DNA of 64,000 nt from Psychrobacter okhotskensis (GTDB lineage: Bacteria; Pseudomonadota; Gammaproteobacteria; Pseudomonadales; Moraxellaceae): positions 62,001 to 126,000 of the forward strand of contig NZ_JABRVQ010000006.1 in the NCBI RefSeq assembly GCF_013248965.1, given 5' to 3'. This document shows, in pieces, positions 9,374 through 17,567 of this stretch. Positions within the stretch are counted from its first letter, which is position 1. Every line of letters begins with the position of its first letter. A program made the position numbers and the translations under genes. Below the pieces are notes generated by a model that saw nothing but the letters and a program-made list of their open reading frames with translations, was not told the DNA's origin and made no database searches.

Positions 9374-10324
9374 ATGTTTATCATGATAAAAAATGCTGGG
9401 CTTGCAAAAGCTATTATTGTCACGGGCGCGTTGTTTTTTTCTATGCCGACTTTGGCTGAACTCAGCCTATCTGAGACTAAAATTCATACAGTAAACGAAG
9501 CATTACCATCAGTATCAGCAGTACCAGCGATGCCATCAGACTGTATTGCAGATAGCGCAATCACGGCAGATTCTCTGTCAGATACTCGTGATAATGGTCC
9601 CTTCTCTGTCCGCACCAAACGCGTTTCGCGACAGTCAGCAAAGGGTTTCGGTGGTGGTACGATTCACTACCCGACCAATGCTAGCGGCTGCGGTCTGTTA
9701 GGCGCTATCGCTGTGGTTCCGGGTTATGTGTCTTACGAGGCTGCTATTAAATGGTGGGGGCCGCGTCTGGCATCTTGGGGCTTCGTCGTTATCACTATCA
9801 ATACCCACTCTATCTATGACGATCCAGATAGCAGAGCGGCTCAATTGAACGCCGCGCTCGACCACATGATCGCTGATGACACCGTCGGCAGCATGATAGA
9901 TCCTACGCGGTTGGGTGCTATTGGCTGGTCGATGGGCGGCGGCGGTGCGCTTAGACTGGCAACGGAGCGCAGCACAGTACGAGCCATCATGCCACTAGCA
10001 CCCTACCATAACAAAAGCTATGGCGCGGTAAAAACGCCAACCTTAGTCATTACCTGCGAGCATGATCGGATTGCGCCTAACAATAAATATAGCAACGCTT
10101 TCTATAAAAATGCCACCGGCCCCAAAATGATAGTTGAAGTAAACAATGGTAGCCACTTTTGTCCAAGTTACCGCTTTAACGAGATATTGCTGAGTAAGCC
10201 TGGCATCGCGTGGATGCAGCGCCATATTAATAATGACACACGCTTCGATAAGTTTTTATGTGCCAACGAAAACTATAGCAAAAACCCGCGCATTTCTGCT
10301 TACAATTATAAAGACTGTCCGTAA
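9374..10324 (+). CDS. Secreted PETase-like polyester hydrolase (dienelactone hydrolase/cutinase fold)
   Basis: Alpha/beta hydrolase of 316 aa with an export signal (about residues 1-28, cleavage likely after PTLA). The catalytic triad reads Ser186 in GWSMGGGG, Asp231 in TCEHDRIAP and His261 in NGSHFC. The pairs Cys228/Cys263 and Cys296/Cys315 sit where Ideonella PETase has its two disulfides, and the C-terminal part (GIAWMQRHINNDTRF) follows that family closely. It also resembles the cold-active Moraxella Lip1-type lipases. Trp185 and Met187 next to the nucleophile and Tyr118 in VPGY match PETase substrate-cleft positions, whereas Tyr211 and Phe262 replace PETase Trp185 and Ser238. Expected to hydrolyse polyester or short-chain ester bonds outside the cell; PET activity is not implied by sequence alone. 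ATGs at 9374 and 9383 are both possible. Confidence 0.9.
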   Translation: MFIMIKNAGLAKAIIVTGALFFSMPTLAELSLSETKIHTVNEALPSVSAVPAMPSDCIADSAITADSLSDTRDNGPFSVRTKRVSRQSAKGFGGGTIHYPTNASGCGLLGAIAVVPGYVSYEAAIKWWGPRLASWGFVVITINTHSIYDDPDSRAAQLNAALDHMIADDTVGSMIDPTRLGAIGWSMGGGGALRLATERSTVRAIMPLAPYHNKSYGAVKTPTLVITCEHDRIAPNNKYSNAFYKNATGPKMIVEVNNGSHFCPSYRFNEILLSKPGIAWMQRHINNDTRFDKFLCANENYSKNPRISAYNYKDCP

Positions 10325-10443
10325 AGCGGTGTATAGGAATGGTGACATTTGCTTTAAGTCTCCCTTTATTTGCGTATATTAGGTCTAAGAACATTCGAAT
10401 TTAGCTATCGAATTCAGCTATGATTTAAAGAGGATTATCTACA

Positions 10444-11190
10444 ATGGAAGACCAGATACATGATTTGGGTGCAGGTTTTTGGAACATTCGCGGCTCGTTC
10501 GTGAGACAAGGCATGATCGATATAGGCAATCAATCAGCCTTAGTAAAGTTACACTCTGGAAAGTTTGTGCTGCTAGACAGCTATACGCTCACGGGTGACG
10601 TCCGCGCGCAAGTGATGGCGCTGACCAACAATGGGCAGGACATAGAAGCCGTACTCAACGTACATCCTTTTCATACGGTGCACTGTGCGCGAGTGGCAAA
10701 AGACTTTCCACATGCTCTATTTTACGGGAGTGCACGTCATCATAAAGAAGTGCCAGAAGTAACCTGGAGTGAGGATTACGTTGAAAGTGCAGCGGTCGCC
10801 GAGCGTTATCCTGAGCTTGAATTTTCACTACCGCAAGGCATTCATTATATTGCCCCTGATGATACGGTACATGCAAGCTCGCTCTTGGTATTCCATCCTG
10901 CCAGCCAAAGCTTATATGTCGACGATACCATCGAGACGCCACCGTCAAAACGCTTCAATGCGGTACAAGCGGGTATAAACTTACATGCCACGACGATAAA
11001 AGCACTAAGAGATGAACCAGATGCGGGCAAAAATTATTGCGATTGGGCCATCAATTTGGCACATGACTGGCGCGATGTGCGTCACTTTTGCGGCGCGCAC
11101 TCAGGTTTAGTAGTGTTTGAAGAAGGTGAATTTGAAGCAGCATTATTGTCTACTATCCACAGCGCCCGTTCTGAGCTTGAGAAGGCTTAA
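10444..11190 (+). CDS. Metallo-beta-lactamase-like protein, tandem paralogue 1
   Basis: A 248-aa protein with the layout of the MBL fold: a strand-rich start (GFWNIRGSF), VLLDSYTLT near 43-50, then NVHPFHTVHC (His74, His77, His80) where active family members have HxHxDH, a SARHH segment, the LYVDDT Asp, and HFCGAHS near the C-terminus. The first motif is rearranged (HxxHxxH, no Asp), so catalysis is uncertain. No signal peptide, so cytoplasmic. An AGAGGA site precedes the ATG. It is the most divergent of three neighbouring copies: it has RQGMID where copies 2 and 3 have IGGVxN. I do not know its substrate. Confidence 0.75.
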   Translation: MEDQIHDLGAGFWNIRGSFVRQGMIDIGNQSALVKLHSGKFVLLDSYTLTGDVRAQVMALTNNGQDIEAVLNVHPFHTVHCARVAKDFPHALFYGSARHHKEVPEVTWSEDYVESAAVAERYPELEFSLPQGIHYIAPDDTVHASSLLVFHPASQSLYVDDTIETPPSKRFNAVQAGINLHATTIKALRDEPDAGKNYCDWAINLAHDWRDVRHFCGAHSGLVVFEEGEFEAALLSTIHSARSELEKA

Positions 11191-11273
11191 ATGAGTTAAC
11201 TTGAATGGTCTAAACAATCACAAGAAATAGCACAAATAATAAAATAATAAGCGTAAATTATAAGCATTAAAAC

Positions 11274-11348
11274 CCATCAGCAGTGAAAAAAGCCAAGCGA
11301 ATGCGCGTTTATTAATGACAATTTCTCTTGAATTCACTGCGCTGATGG
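11274..11348. repeat. Imperfect inverted repeat between paralogues 1 and 2
   Basis: CCATCAGCAGTGAA (11274-11287) is matched in reverse complement by TTCACTGCGCTGATGG (11333-11348), the arms differing only by a 2-base insertion, with about 45 bases between. It could be a weak terminator or attenuator, or the edges of a small decayed element. No T run follows, which argues against a simple terminator. Confidence 0.5.
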
Positions 11349-11459
11349 AATATCGCCACACATAACATCTTTTTTATAACAGACTTTAAGCGTGTCCTAG
11401 TCCTAAGTCATTATCCATGGCGAGACTGTTTATCATTGATCAATTAAGGAGAAATAATT

Positions 11460-12206
11460 ATGACAGACAAAATTATAGATTTAGGCTCAGGATTCTGGAA
11501 CATACGCGGAACTTTTCGTATAGGCGGCGTCTTAAATATCGGTACCCAATGCTCACTGATCAAGCTGGCATCGGGACGCTTTATATTTTTGGACAGCTAT
11601 GCATTGGCCGGTGATATTCGTGCCAAGGTTATGGCTTTGACCAATGACGGTCAAGATGTCGAAGCGGTGCTTAATTTGCACCCCTTTCACACGATTCACT
11701 GCGCACAGATGGCAAAGGATTTCCCGCAAGCCACTATGTATGGCAGTAGCCGCCATCATAAAAAAATACCTGAGGTCCAATGGTCAGATGACTTGGTGGA
11801 GAGCGAAGCGGTGGCACAGCGCTATCCTGAACTAGAGTTTTCTTTATCCCAAGGTGTGCATTATATCTCGCCTAACGAGATGATTCACGCAGGCTCATTA
11901 TTGGTATTTCATTCTGCCAGCAAAAGCTTACACGTCGATGATACTTTTATGAATCCACCATCAAAGTTACTGCGCGCGGTGCTACCCGAGATAATGTTGC
12001 ACCCAACGACCAAAAAAGCGCTAAAAAACGAGCCTGATGCTGGTAAACAGTATTGCGACTGGGCAACGAGCTTGGCTCATGAGTGGCGTGATGTGCGTCA
12101 CTTTTGCGCAGCGCACTCAGAGTTAACAACCTTTGCAGAAGGTGAATTTGAAAAGGCGTTAGTCAAGGCAGTAAGCAAAGCGCGTCCTAAGCTTGAGCAG
12201 GCGTAA
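11460..12206 (+). CDS. Metallo-beta-lactamase-like protein, tandem paralogue 2
   Basis: 248 aa, very similar to its two neighbours over the full length. It keeps the same candidate metal-site residues: NLHPFHTIHC, GSSRHHKK, LHVDDTF and HFCAAHS. An AAGGAG site lies about 8 bases before the ATG. A 270-bp gap containing an inverted repeat separates it from copy 1, while copy 3 starts 63 bases after its stop, so copies 2 and 3 are likely co-transcribed. Lys-rich near residues 177-188 (TTKKALKNEPD). Function unknown; the fold call rests on motif order only. Confidence 0.75.
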   Translation: MTDKIIDLGSGFWNIRGTFRIGGVLNIGTQCSLIKLASGRFIFLDSYALAGDIRAKVMALTNDGQDVEAVLNLHPFHTIHCAQMAKDFPQATMYGSSRHHKKIPEVQWSDDLVESEAVAQRYPELEFSLSQGVHYISPNEMIHAGSLLVFHSASKSLHVDDTFMNPPSKLLRAVLPEIMLHPTTKKALKNEPDAGKQYCDWATSLAHEWRDVRHFCAAHSELTTFAEGEFEKALVKAVSKARPKLEQA

Positions 12207-12268
12207 CGCCGTAGAACGGTTATGATTAGTACCGTTATGATAAATAAAAATGAAAAGGAATAATAACT

Positions 12269-13012
12269 ATGTCAGACGAGATTCATGATTTGGGCTCAGG
12301 CTTTTGGAACATACGCGGCTCGTTTAAAATAGGCGGTGTCGTTAATATAGGCGCGCAATGCTCTTTGGTACGCTTACAGTCAGGAAAGTTTGTATTCTTG
12401 GACAGCTATACGTTGACCGATGAGGTTCGTGCTCAGGTCATGGCATTGACCAATGACGGTCAAGATGTCGAGGCGGTGCTCAATGTCCACCCCTTCCATA
12501 CGGTACACTGTGCGCAAATGGCCAAGGACTTTCCAAAGGCTATATTTTACGGTAGTAGCCGTCATGCCGAACAAGTGCCAGAGGTAGCATGGGCAGATGA
12601 TTTGGTTGAAAGCGAAGCAGTAGCTCAGCGCTATCCTGAGCTGGCTTTCTCTTTACCCAAGGGCATTTATTATATTGCGCCTGATGAAAAGATTCATGCT
12701 GGTTCGCTATTGGTTTATCATCCTGACAGCCGCAGCTTGCACGTCGATGATACCTTTGTGACGCCACCTTTAAAGCTACTAGATGCCGTGTTGCCTGACG
12801 TACTACTGCAACCTGATACCGAAAAAGCCCTGAAGAATGAAACTAATGCTGGCAAACAGTATTGCGACTGGGCAACAAGCTTGGCTCATGATTGGGATGT
12901 CCGTCATTTTTGCGCGGCACATACCCATATGATCGAGTTTGAAGCAGGCGAATTCACCGCCGCATTGTTAAAAACCATTGATAAAGCGCGTCCTAAACTA
13001 GAAAGCGCTTAA
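12269..13012 (+). CDS. Metallo-beta-lactamase-like protein, tandem paralogue 3
   Basis: 247 aa, closest to copy 2. It retains NVHPFHTVHC, GSSRHAEQ (the second His of the SRHH pair is Ala here), LHVDDTF and HFCAAHT. It is one residue shorter than its sisters because the Arg of WRDVRHFC is missing (WDVRHFC). A GAAAAGGAATAA stretch supplies the ribosome site. It is the last gene of the array and is followed by a strong terminator at 13042-13073. Loss of a conserved His in this copy suggests that the copies have started to diverge in role. Confidence 0.75.
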   Translation: MSDEIHDLGSGFWNIRGSFKIGGVVNIGAQCSLVRLQSGKFVFLDSYTLTDEVRAQVMALTNDGQDVEAVLNVHPFHTVHCAQMAKDFPKAIFYGSSRHAEQVPEVAWADDLVESEAVAQRYPELAFSLPKGIYYIAPDEKIHAGSLLVYHPDSRSLHVDDTFVTPPLKLLDAVLPDVLLQPDTEKALKNETNAGKQYCDWATSLAHDWDVRHFCAAHTHMIEFEAGEFTAALLKTIDKARPKLESA

Positions 13013-13041
13013 AGCTTATCAGTATCTAAAATTTTCAATGC

Positions 13042-13073
13042 AAAAAGGCCGCTATTATCAGCGGCTTTTTTAT
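13042..13073 (+). terminator. Terminator closing the three-paralogue array
   Basis: AAAAAGGCCGCT, a short loop, then AGCGGCTTTTTTAT: a GC-rich stem with T run 30 bases after the third paralogue's stop. Confidence 0.85.
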
Positions 13074-13137
13074 GAATTTATTATTATAGGGTCTATTTCC
13101 AAAACCTTGAACAGAATGATTTTGATGGTAAAGCAAT

Positions 13138-13674
13138 TTAAGACAATAATGCGGCCAACTCCGCTTCATTATTCATCACATCAGCCAATGTATAGCGCTC
13201 AAGCACCGCAATAAAGGCAGTCAGCGCTTCAAAAAACACCCCTTTTAATTGACAAACTGGACTAATCACACAGCCTACCTTAACTGGACTAATCACACAG
13301 CCTACCTTAGAGGTAGGTGCGGACTCATCTATTAGCGTAATGGGTAATCCTTTTGCATGCGCTTGGCGCTCGCCATTGGGCAAATGCGTCGCAAAACATT
13401 CTACTAACGCAAAATCTGGTTCGATCTGCTTAATCAATACGCCCAAGTTGATGTCTTTTGGCGCGCATGCCAGCCGGATACCACCGTTTTTGCCACGCAC
13501 GCTATCGATATAGCCAAGCTGACCGAGCTGATGAATAATCTTTGTTAAATGACTTTTTGAGATATTATAGCTGTTGGCGATATCACTGATGTTGGCCAGT
13601 GAATGCTGATCTGGTTTCACCGCTAAATAAATCAATGAGCGCAGCGCGTAGTCACTATAATTGGTTAGTCGCAT
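13138..13674 (-). CDS. nsrR: Rrf2-family regulator, NsrR-like, with duplicated Cys segment
   Basis: 178-aa winged-helix repressor of the iron-sulfur Rrf2 family, starting MRLTNYSDYALRSLIYLAV. The recognition-helix region SKSHLTKIIHQLGQLGYI and RGKNGGIRL match NsrR. The C-terminal part has ALVECF, then GCVISPVCQLK and ERYTLADVM, the cluster-binding Cys layout of NsrR. Two oddities: about 33 extra residues separate the first Cys from the later pair, and the 9-residue unit KVGCVISPV occurs twice in tandem, adding one Cys. It lies 85 bases downstream of nnrS on the same strand, which supports nitric-oxide-responsive control of nnrS. Whether the duplicated segment still binds a cluster normally cannot be judged from sequence. 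Confidence 0.85.
   Translation of the reverse strand: MRLTNYSDYALRSLIYLAVKPDQHSLANISDIANSYNISKSHLTKIIHQLGQLGYIDSVRGKNGGIRLACAPKDINLGVLIKQIEPDFALVECFATHLPNGERQAHAKGLPITLIDESAPTSKVGCVISPVKVGCVISPVCQLKGVFFEALTAFIAVLERYTLADVMNNEAELAALLS
13255..13308. repeat. Perfect 27-bp tandem duplication inside the nsrR-like gene
   Basis: Two identical 27-base units, 13255-13281 and 13282-13308, sit head to tail and stay in frame, encoding KVGCVISPV twice. The two units show no difference, which points to a recent duplication or an unstable site. Confidence 0.95.
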
Positions 13675-13759
13675 TGATTCGCGCTCCTGTCTAGTTTGAG
13701 ATTATTAAAAGTTAATGCTTTCATATTATACGTTTTCGAAATTTTTGCTCTAATGCATA

Positions 13760-15001
13760 TTATCCAAACAAGCCGTCTGGTCTTGGTCGTGCTAGCATCG
13801 GTAAATAACTGATGCAGAACAGTACAAAGCAAGCAATCCACGCGCTTTGTGCCACCATAATCCATAACAAATAATGATTCATATCAACCAGCGGTAATAA
13901 CACTCGGCTGACAAATACCAGTATCATCAGAATGTATACGACATTCACGCTCTTTGGTGGCTGATGAATACTGCGGCCCGTGTGTCCAAGCGATACCCGC
14001 GTCATCATCGCCACCGTCATCATCCCAACCCCTGCAATGGCCAATCCGTGCAGCGCAATACTATGCGCGTAGCCCAGCCAAGGCTGCAAAGCGTAGAGCA
14101 GGAAACTCAGACACATTCCCAAAAAGGCAATATATAATGACCACAGCAGTGGCTTTTGCCAAATACCGCGATTATACCATCCCAACAAACGAATGATATT
14201 GACCACGGCTACGCCAAGTGCCGTGATCGTCAGCAAATACTTATTAGGATAAAACAAATCGGCCAAAAAGAAAGCGAAGAAAAAAGCCAAGCTGGCAATA
14301 TCCTGAATTTTACTATTTCGTAGCGTTATAGTGCCAGTGCCAGCCCCACTTAATCCGCGCTCAATAAAGAAAGGGACTACTCGCCGCCCAATAGTTAGCA
14401 CTAAGCCAATGATTAAGTAAAAGCCCAAGTAGATACCTACTCTGGTCGTACTCATGTCTGCGCTTATAATACCCCAGTAGCACAGACCGTTACCCAGTGT
14501 TAGTAGCGCCAGCTTGGCCAAAATTCCCATTTGTTTGTATTGTTTGACTTGTAGCACTGCGCGAAATATAACGAAAGCCATCGAGCCGACAAACAACAAA
14601 TCAAATAATGCCGCTGCATATAATAACCATGCACTACTTCCTGCAATGGTGACGCCAAGCCCAAAAGCCAACCATCCTAAACGCGCCAGCAACCAACAAG
14701 CAAAGATTGCCAGTAGCGAATAACCATGCGGCATCATCACTCCTGTCCATGTCTTTACTGCCGTCAGTAAAAAACCCGCCACCACAGCGAGTGCATAACC
14801 ATAAATCATCTCGTGACCGTGCCAGTACAGCGGGTTTAAAACCTGAGCATCGATGTCGGTATGTCCGGTAAACACAAACGACCACAACACCATCATGATA
14901 ATCGCAAATACTGCCGCAGCACTAAAAAATAGGCGAAAGCTGAGGTTAAGAATAGGATGTGGAGAGTATGGTGCTTTACTCGGTAGCTTGATAGAGTGCA
15001 T
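13760..15001 (-). CDS. nnrS: NnrS family haem/copper membrane protein
   Basis: 413-aa integral membrane protein with about 12 hydrophobic helices. It opens HPILNLSFRLFFSAAAVFA and carries NnrS hallmarks: PLYWHGHEMIYGYALAVVAGFLLTAVKTWTG, VGIYLGFYLIIGLVLTIGRRVVPFFIERG, and AMMTRVSLGHTGR near the end. The conserved His residues in WHGHE and GHTGR fit haem or metal ligation. NnrS proteins protect cells from nitric oxide and related nitrosative stress. It is followed on the same strand by an NsrR-like repressor gene, and a candidate operator lies upstream at 15040-15061. Confidence 0.9.
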   Translation of the reverse strand: MHSIKLPSKAPYSPHPILNLSFRLFFSAAAVFAIIMMVLWSFVFTGHTDIDAQVLNPLYWHGHEMIYGYALAVVAGFLLTAVKTWTGVMMPHGYSLLAIFACWLLARLGWLAFGLGVTIAGSSAWLLYAAALFDLLFVGSMAFVIFRAVLQVKQYKQMGILAKLALLTLGNGLCYWGIISADMSTTRVGIYLGFYLIIGLVLTIGRRVVPFFIERGLSGAGTGTITLRNSKIQDIASLAFFFAFFLADLFYPNKYLLTITALGVAVVNIIRLLGWYNRGIWQKPLLWSLYIAFLGMCLSFLLYALQPWLGYAHSIALHGLAIAGVGMMTVAMMTRVSLGHTGRSIHQPPKSVNVVYILMILVFVSRVLLPLVDMNHYLLWIMVAQSAWIACFVLFCISYLPMLARPRPDGLFG

Positions 15002-15039
15002 AGCAGTCTTCTTAGAATTGATTTAAATCGCTTACTTAA

Positions 15040-15061
15040 AAGTTCATATTAAATGAATGTT
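15040..15061 (-). promoter_or_regulatory. Candidate NsrR-type operator upstream of nnrS
   Basis: AAGTTCATATT-AAATGAATGTT is an imperfect dyad about 40-60 bases upstream of the nnrS ATG, resembling the two-half-site AAxATGCATTT pattern described for NsrR. A TATAAT reading on the minus strand lies just upstream (about 15067-15072). A second GCATT-containing half site (AAGTGCATT, minus strand) occurs near 15082-15090. Match by eye only. Confidence 0.35.
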
Positions 15062-15193
15062 ATAAATTATACAATATGCGCAATGCACTTGATAGCTTAT
15101 AAAATGATGAATGCATACAACAAAGGCGACTAGAGTGATAGCCTTTTTTAATGTCTATTTGATAAAGTAATACAGATGCTAAGCAAGTAGTCC

Positions 15194-15631
15194 TTAGATT
15201 TGTATAGCGGCTACAAACAAAGAAAAAACCACGATTAGGGTCACGTACTTTCTAACTTTAAAATACTTATTATCAATAATATCAGCGCGACGTAAACCAT
15301 AATCAATGAGCAGCAGACAAATGAAGCCAATTATAAGCAACCAGATAAAACCCGTCGTTGATAGGCTTAGAAAGCCAAGCCATAGCAGCAGCGCAATAAT
15401 ATTGCTGAGCACAGGTAGCTTGACAGCCCACGGATGGTTATCAGCCAACCCCAGATGATTGCCCCAATGCGCGCCTGCCATAAATGAGGCAATGACTAAC
15501 CCATAGACTGAAAGAATCTGCGTGGTTGCGCCCAGTACCCGTATAGCGTCAATGCCCATAGTGATAAAGATGGCGCAGGCAACGAACGGAATGACGCCGG
15601 CAAACGTTAAATAAGGACTGGGTTTTTTCAT
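15194..15631 (-). CDS. DUF3429 family membrane protein
   Basis: 145 aa, five hydrophobic segments. The pattern PYLTFAGVIPFVACA, then YGLVIASFMAGAHWGNHLG, matches the DUF3429 family. No function is established. Located 39 bases downstream of the DASH photolyase gene on the same strand, so the two are probably one transcript; a link to light or DNA damage is only a guess from that neighbour. Confidence 0.8.
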   Translation of the reverse strand: MKKPSPYLTFAGVIPFVACAIFITMGIDAIRVLGATTQILSVYGLVIASFMAGAHWGNHLGLADNHPWAVKLPVLSNIIALLLWLGFLSLSTTGFIWLLIIGFICLLLIDYGLRRADIIDNKYFKVRKYVTLIVVFSLFVAAIQI

Positions 15632-15670
15632 AAGTCATACTTATATGTTATTTGAGCTGATAAGAAATAT

Positions 15671-17017
15671 TTAAGACAACCATTTATCCATAAACACGCC
15701 TGCTGGATCATGCTGCTGCATTTGTTTTTTTAGATTGAACTGACGACATCCTCTAGGGTCAGCGCCGACTCCAGCTAGATACTGCCAATTGCCCCAATTA
15801 CTGCAGACGTCATAATCAATCAACTGCTGCTCAAAATAAGTCGCACCGTAGCGCCAATCAAGTCCCAATTCGTGAATAAAGGCGCTTGCAACCAGTTGTC
15901 GACCGCGATTTGACATATATCCTGTGCTATTCAACTGCTTCATACAGGCATTGATAATAGGATATCTCGTTTCGCCATTTTGCCACGCCTCCAAGCGCTG
16001 TTGATTATGACGATTGGCTGGTGCTTGATGACTGATACCTTTGAATAAAAATAATTCCTTGTCATGAGTGACGCCATACCAGTAAAAATACTCGCGCCAT
16101 AACAACTCAAACCATATCCAGTACGTCGAGTCATTAGCGATCACTTCCTGCTCGTACTGACGCAAACGGTTTAATAAGACTTTGACCGATAGTGAACCGT
16201 TAGCCAGCCACGGCGAGAACTTTGTTGAGTCAGTCCAAGTATCGAGCGCATTACGAGTGGTCTTATAGCGACTTGGCGCATCCGACTTGAAATAATTATT
16301 TAGATGTACAAGTGCCTGCCCTTCTCCGCCTTTGAAGTTTGGCTCTAACTGTACAGATTTATCAAATGTTTTGGATTCAAAAATATAATGGCTACTATCT
16401 AGCGTTTTAGGCATAGGTGGTAACTTAGTAGGGGTTTGACAAATGGCAAGATCGTCTTGAGCGCTCAATAGATTATGCTCATACTCTACTTTTTTACGAA
16501 ACTGAGTAAAGCTTTTGGGTAGCTCTTGAGTTGGCATTGAGGCAAAAAGCGTTGCGGTCGATTGATAGTGCCAAATGATTTGTGGATACTTATTTCGTAG
16601 CGCTTTATAAGCCAAATTCTGAGCGTAGTCGGCGGTGTTACTAACGCAGATATCACTAACATTTTGTGATTCAATAAGCTGACACAGATGGGTAAACGCA
16701 TCTTCGTCTGCTTTTTTATCTTGATTTAAGTGCAACAACCTATTGCCTAAACGCTGTATCGATGACTCCAAATCTGCCAAACTTTCCATTAAGAATTGCT
16801 GGCGCGCCAATCCCCTCTCATCAAAGTGATAAGCTTGCCCCCAGTTTGGCGTTTGACTATCGGTCAACTCCGACGCATAAACCATTATTAAAGACCCACT
16901 ATCAGCCAACGCTGCAGCGTGACTCAAAGTCGCATTGTCATGCACGCGCAGATCATTATGAAACAGCATTAATACTGTTTTTTCACCTGACTCATTAGCT
17001 ACTAACTGATTGCTCAT
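15671..17017 (-). CDS. DASH-type cryptochrome/photolyase
   Basis: 448-aa flavoprotein of the photolyase/cryptochrome family, expected to bind FAD and an antenna pterin. The N-terminal alpha/beta domain reads VLMLFHNDLRVHDNATLSHAA, and the FAD-binding half carries WFELLWREYFYWYG, NACMKQLNSTGYMSNRGRQ, and the C-terminal DWRYGATYFEQQLIDYDVCSNWGNW. That last block, with GNWQYLAGVGADPRGCRQFN, is the DASH pattern. DASH enzymes repair cyclobutane dimers mainly in single-stranded DNA. Length is normal for DASH. Upstream of a DUF3429 gene with a short gap. Confidence 0.9.
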   Translation of the reverse strand: MSNQLVANESGEKTVLMLFHNDLRVHDNATLSHAAALADSGSLIMVYASELTDSQTPNWGQAYHFDERGLARQQFLMESLADLESSIQRLGNRLLHLNQDKKADEDAFTHLCQLIESQNVSDICVSNTADYAQNLAYKALRNKYPQIIWHYQSTATLFASMPTQELPKSFTQFRKKVEYEHNLLSAQDDLAICQTPTKLPPMPKTLDSSHYIFESKTFDKSVQLEPNFKGGEGQALVHLNNYFKSDAPSRYKTTRNALDTWTDSTKFSPWLANGSLSVKVLLNRLRQYEQEVIANDSTYWIWFELLWREYFYWYGVTHDKELFLFKGISHQAPANRHNQQRLEAWQNGETRYPIINACMKQLNSTGYMSNRGRQLVASAFIHELGLDWRYGATYFEQQLIDYDVCSNWGNWQYLAGVGADPRGCRQFNLKKQMQQHDPAGVFMDKWLS

Positions 17018-17184
17018 GCTTATCCTTTAGAATTTAAAAGCCCCTACGCTATGACTATAATATTTTAAAAAAAGCGATACAGTATAGGACGTGTTAAATA
17101 CCTGCCTTTTTGCAGCTACTGTAATCGCTAGCATTGACTCTACTTGAGTGGGCTGATTAAATGGTGGACACTTAGGAGAATACT

Positions 17185-17415
17185 ATGACTGAAGAAAATG
17201 CACCTGCTGAAAAGCGTAAAATCGTTAATAAGTTTTTGATGACGCTGACCAAAGAACAGCCGCAAATGTATTATGCAACGACATCTGAGATCTCCCGTAG
17301 CATCCATACGATGATAAAAGAACATACCAATCGCCTATCAGTAGAAGAGCAAGCGCTCGTTAGAAAGATAACTATTGAAGAGATTGAAGCTTTGCTAGGT
17401 TTTCATTCTCGATAG
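17185..17415 (+). CDS. Small conserved-looking hypothetical protein
   Basis: 76 aa, charged, predicted all-helical, with no signal or membrane segment. A TAGGAGA ribosome site lies 6 bases before the ATG, and a strong terminator follows at 17461-17491, so it is probably a true single-gene transcript. The C-terminal half (LSVEEQALVRKITIEEIEALLGFHS) looks like a short helical bundle. I do not recognise a family. An overlapping frame on the other strand (17140-17325) has neither a ribosome site nor a terminator and is rejected. Confidence 0.65.
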   Translation: MTEENAPAEKRKIVNKFLMTLTKEQPQMYYATTSEISRSIHTMIKEHTNRLSVEEQALVRKITIEEIEALLGFHSR

Positions 17416-17460
17416 CCTGTTTTTAGATAAAGCGATTCACAATGACAGCTGACACTCACA

Positions 17461-17491
17461 AAAAAAAGACCGCTATAAAAGCGGTCTTTTT
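17461..17491. terminator. Bidirectional terminator
   Basis: AAAAAAAGACCGC, loop TATAAAA, GCGGTCTTTTT: a strong stem with A run and T run, serving the small gene on the plus strand and the aldehyde dehydrogenase on the minus strand (stop at 17568). Confidence 0.9.
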
Positions 17492-17567
17492 CATTATTAA
17501 CAATTCTAACTCGACTAGAACATACTATTAAAACAGCTAGTTAAAAAGACTAGCTAAAACGGCTAAA

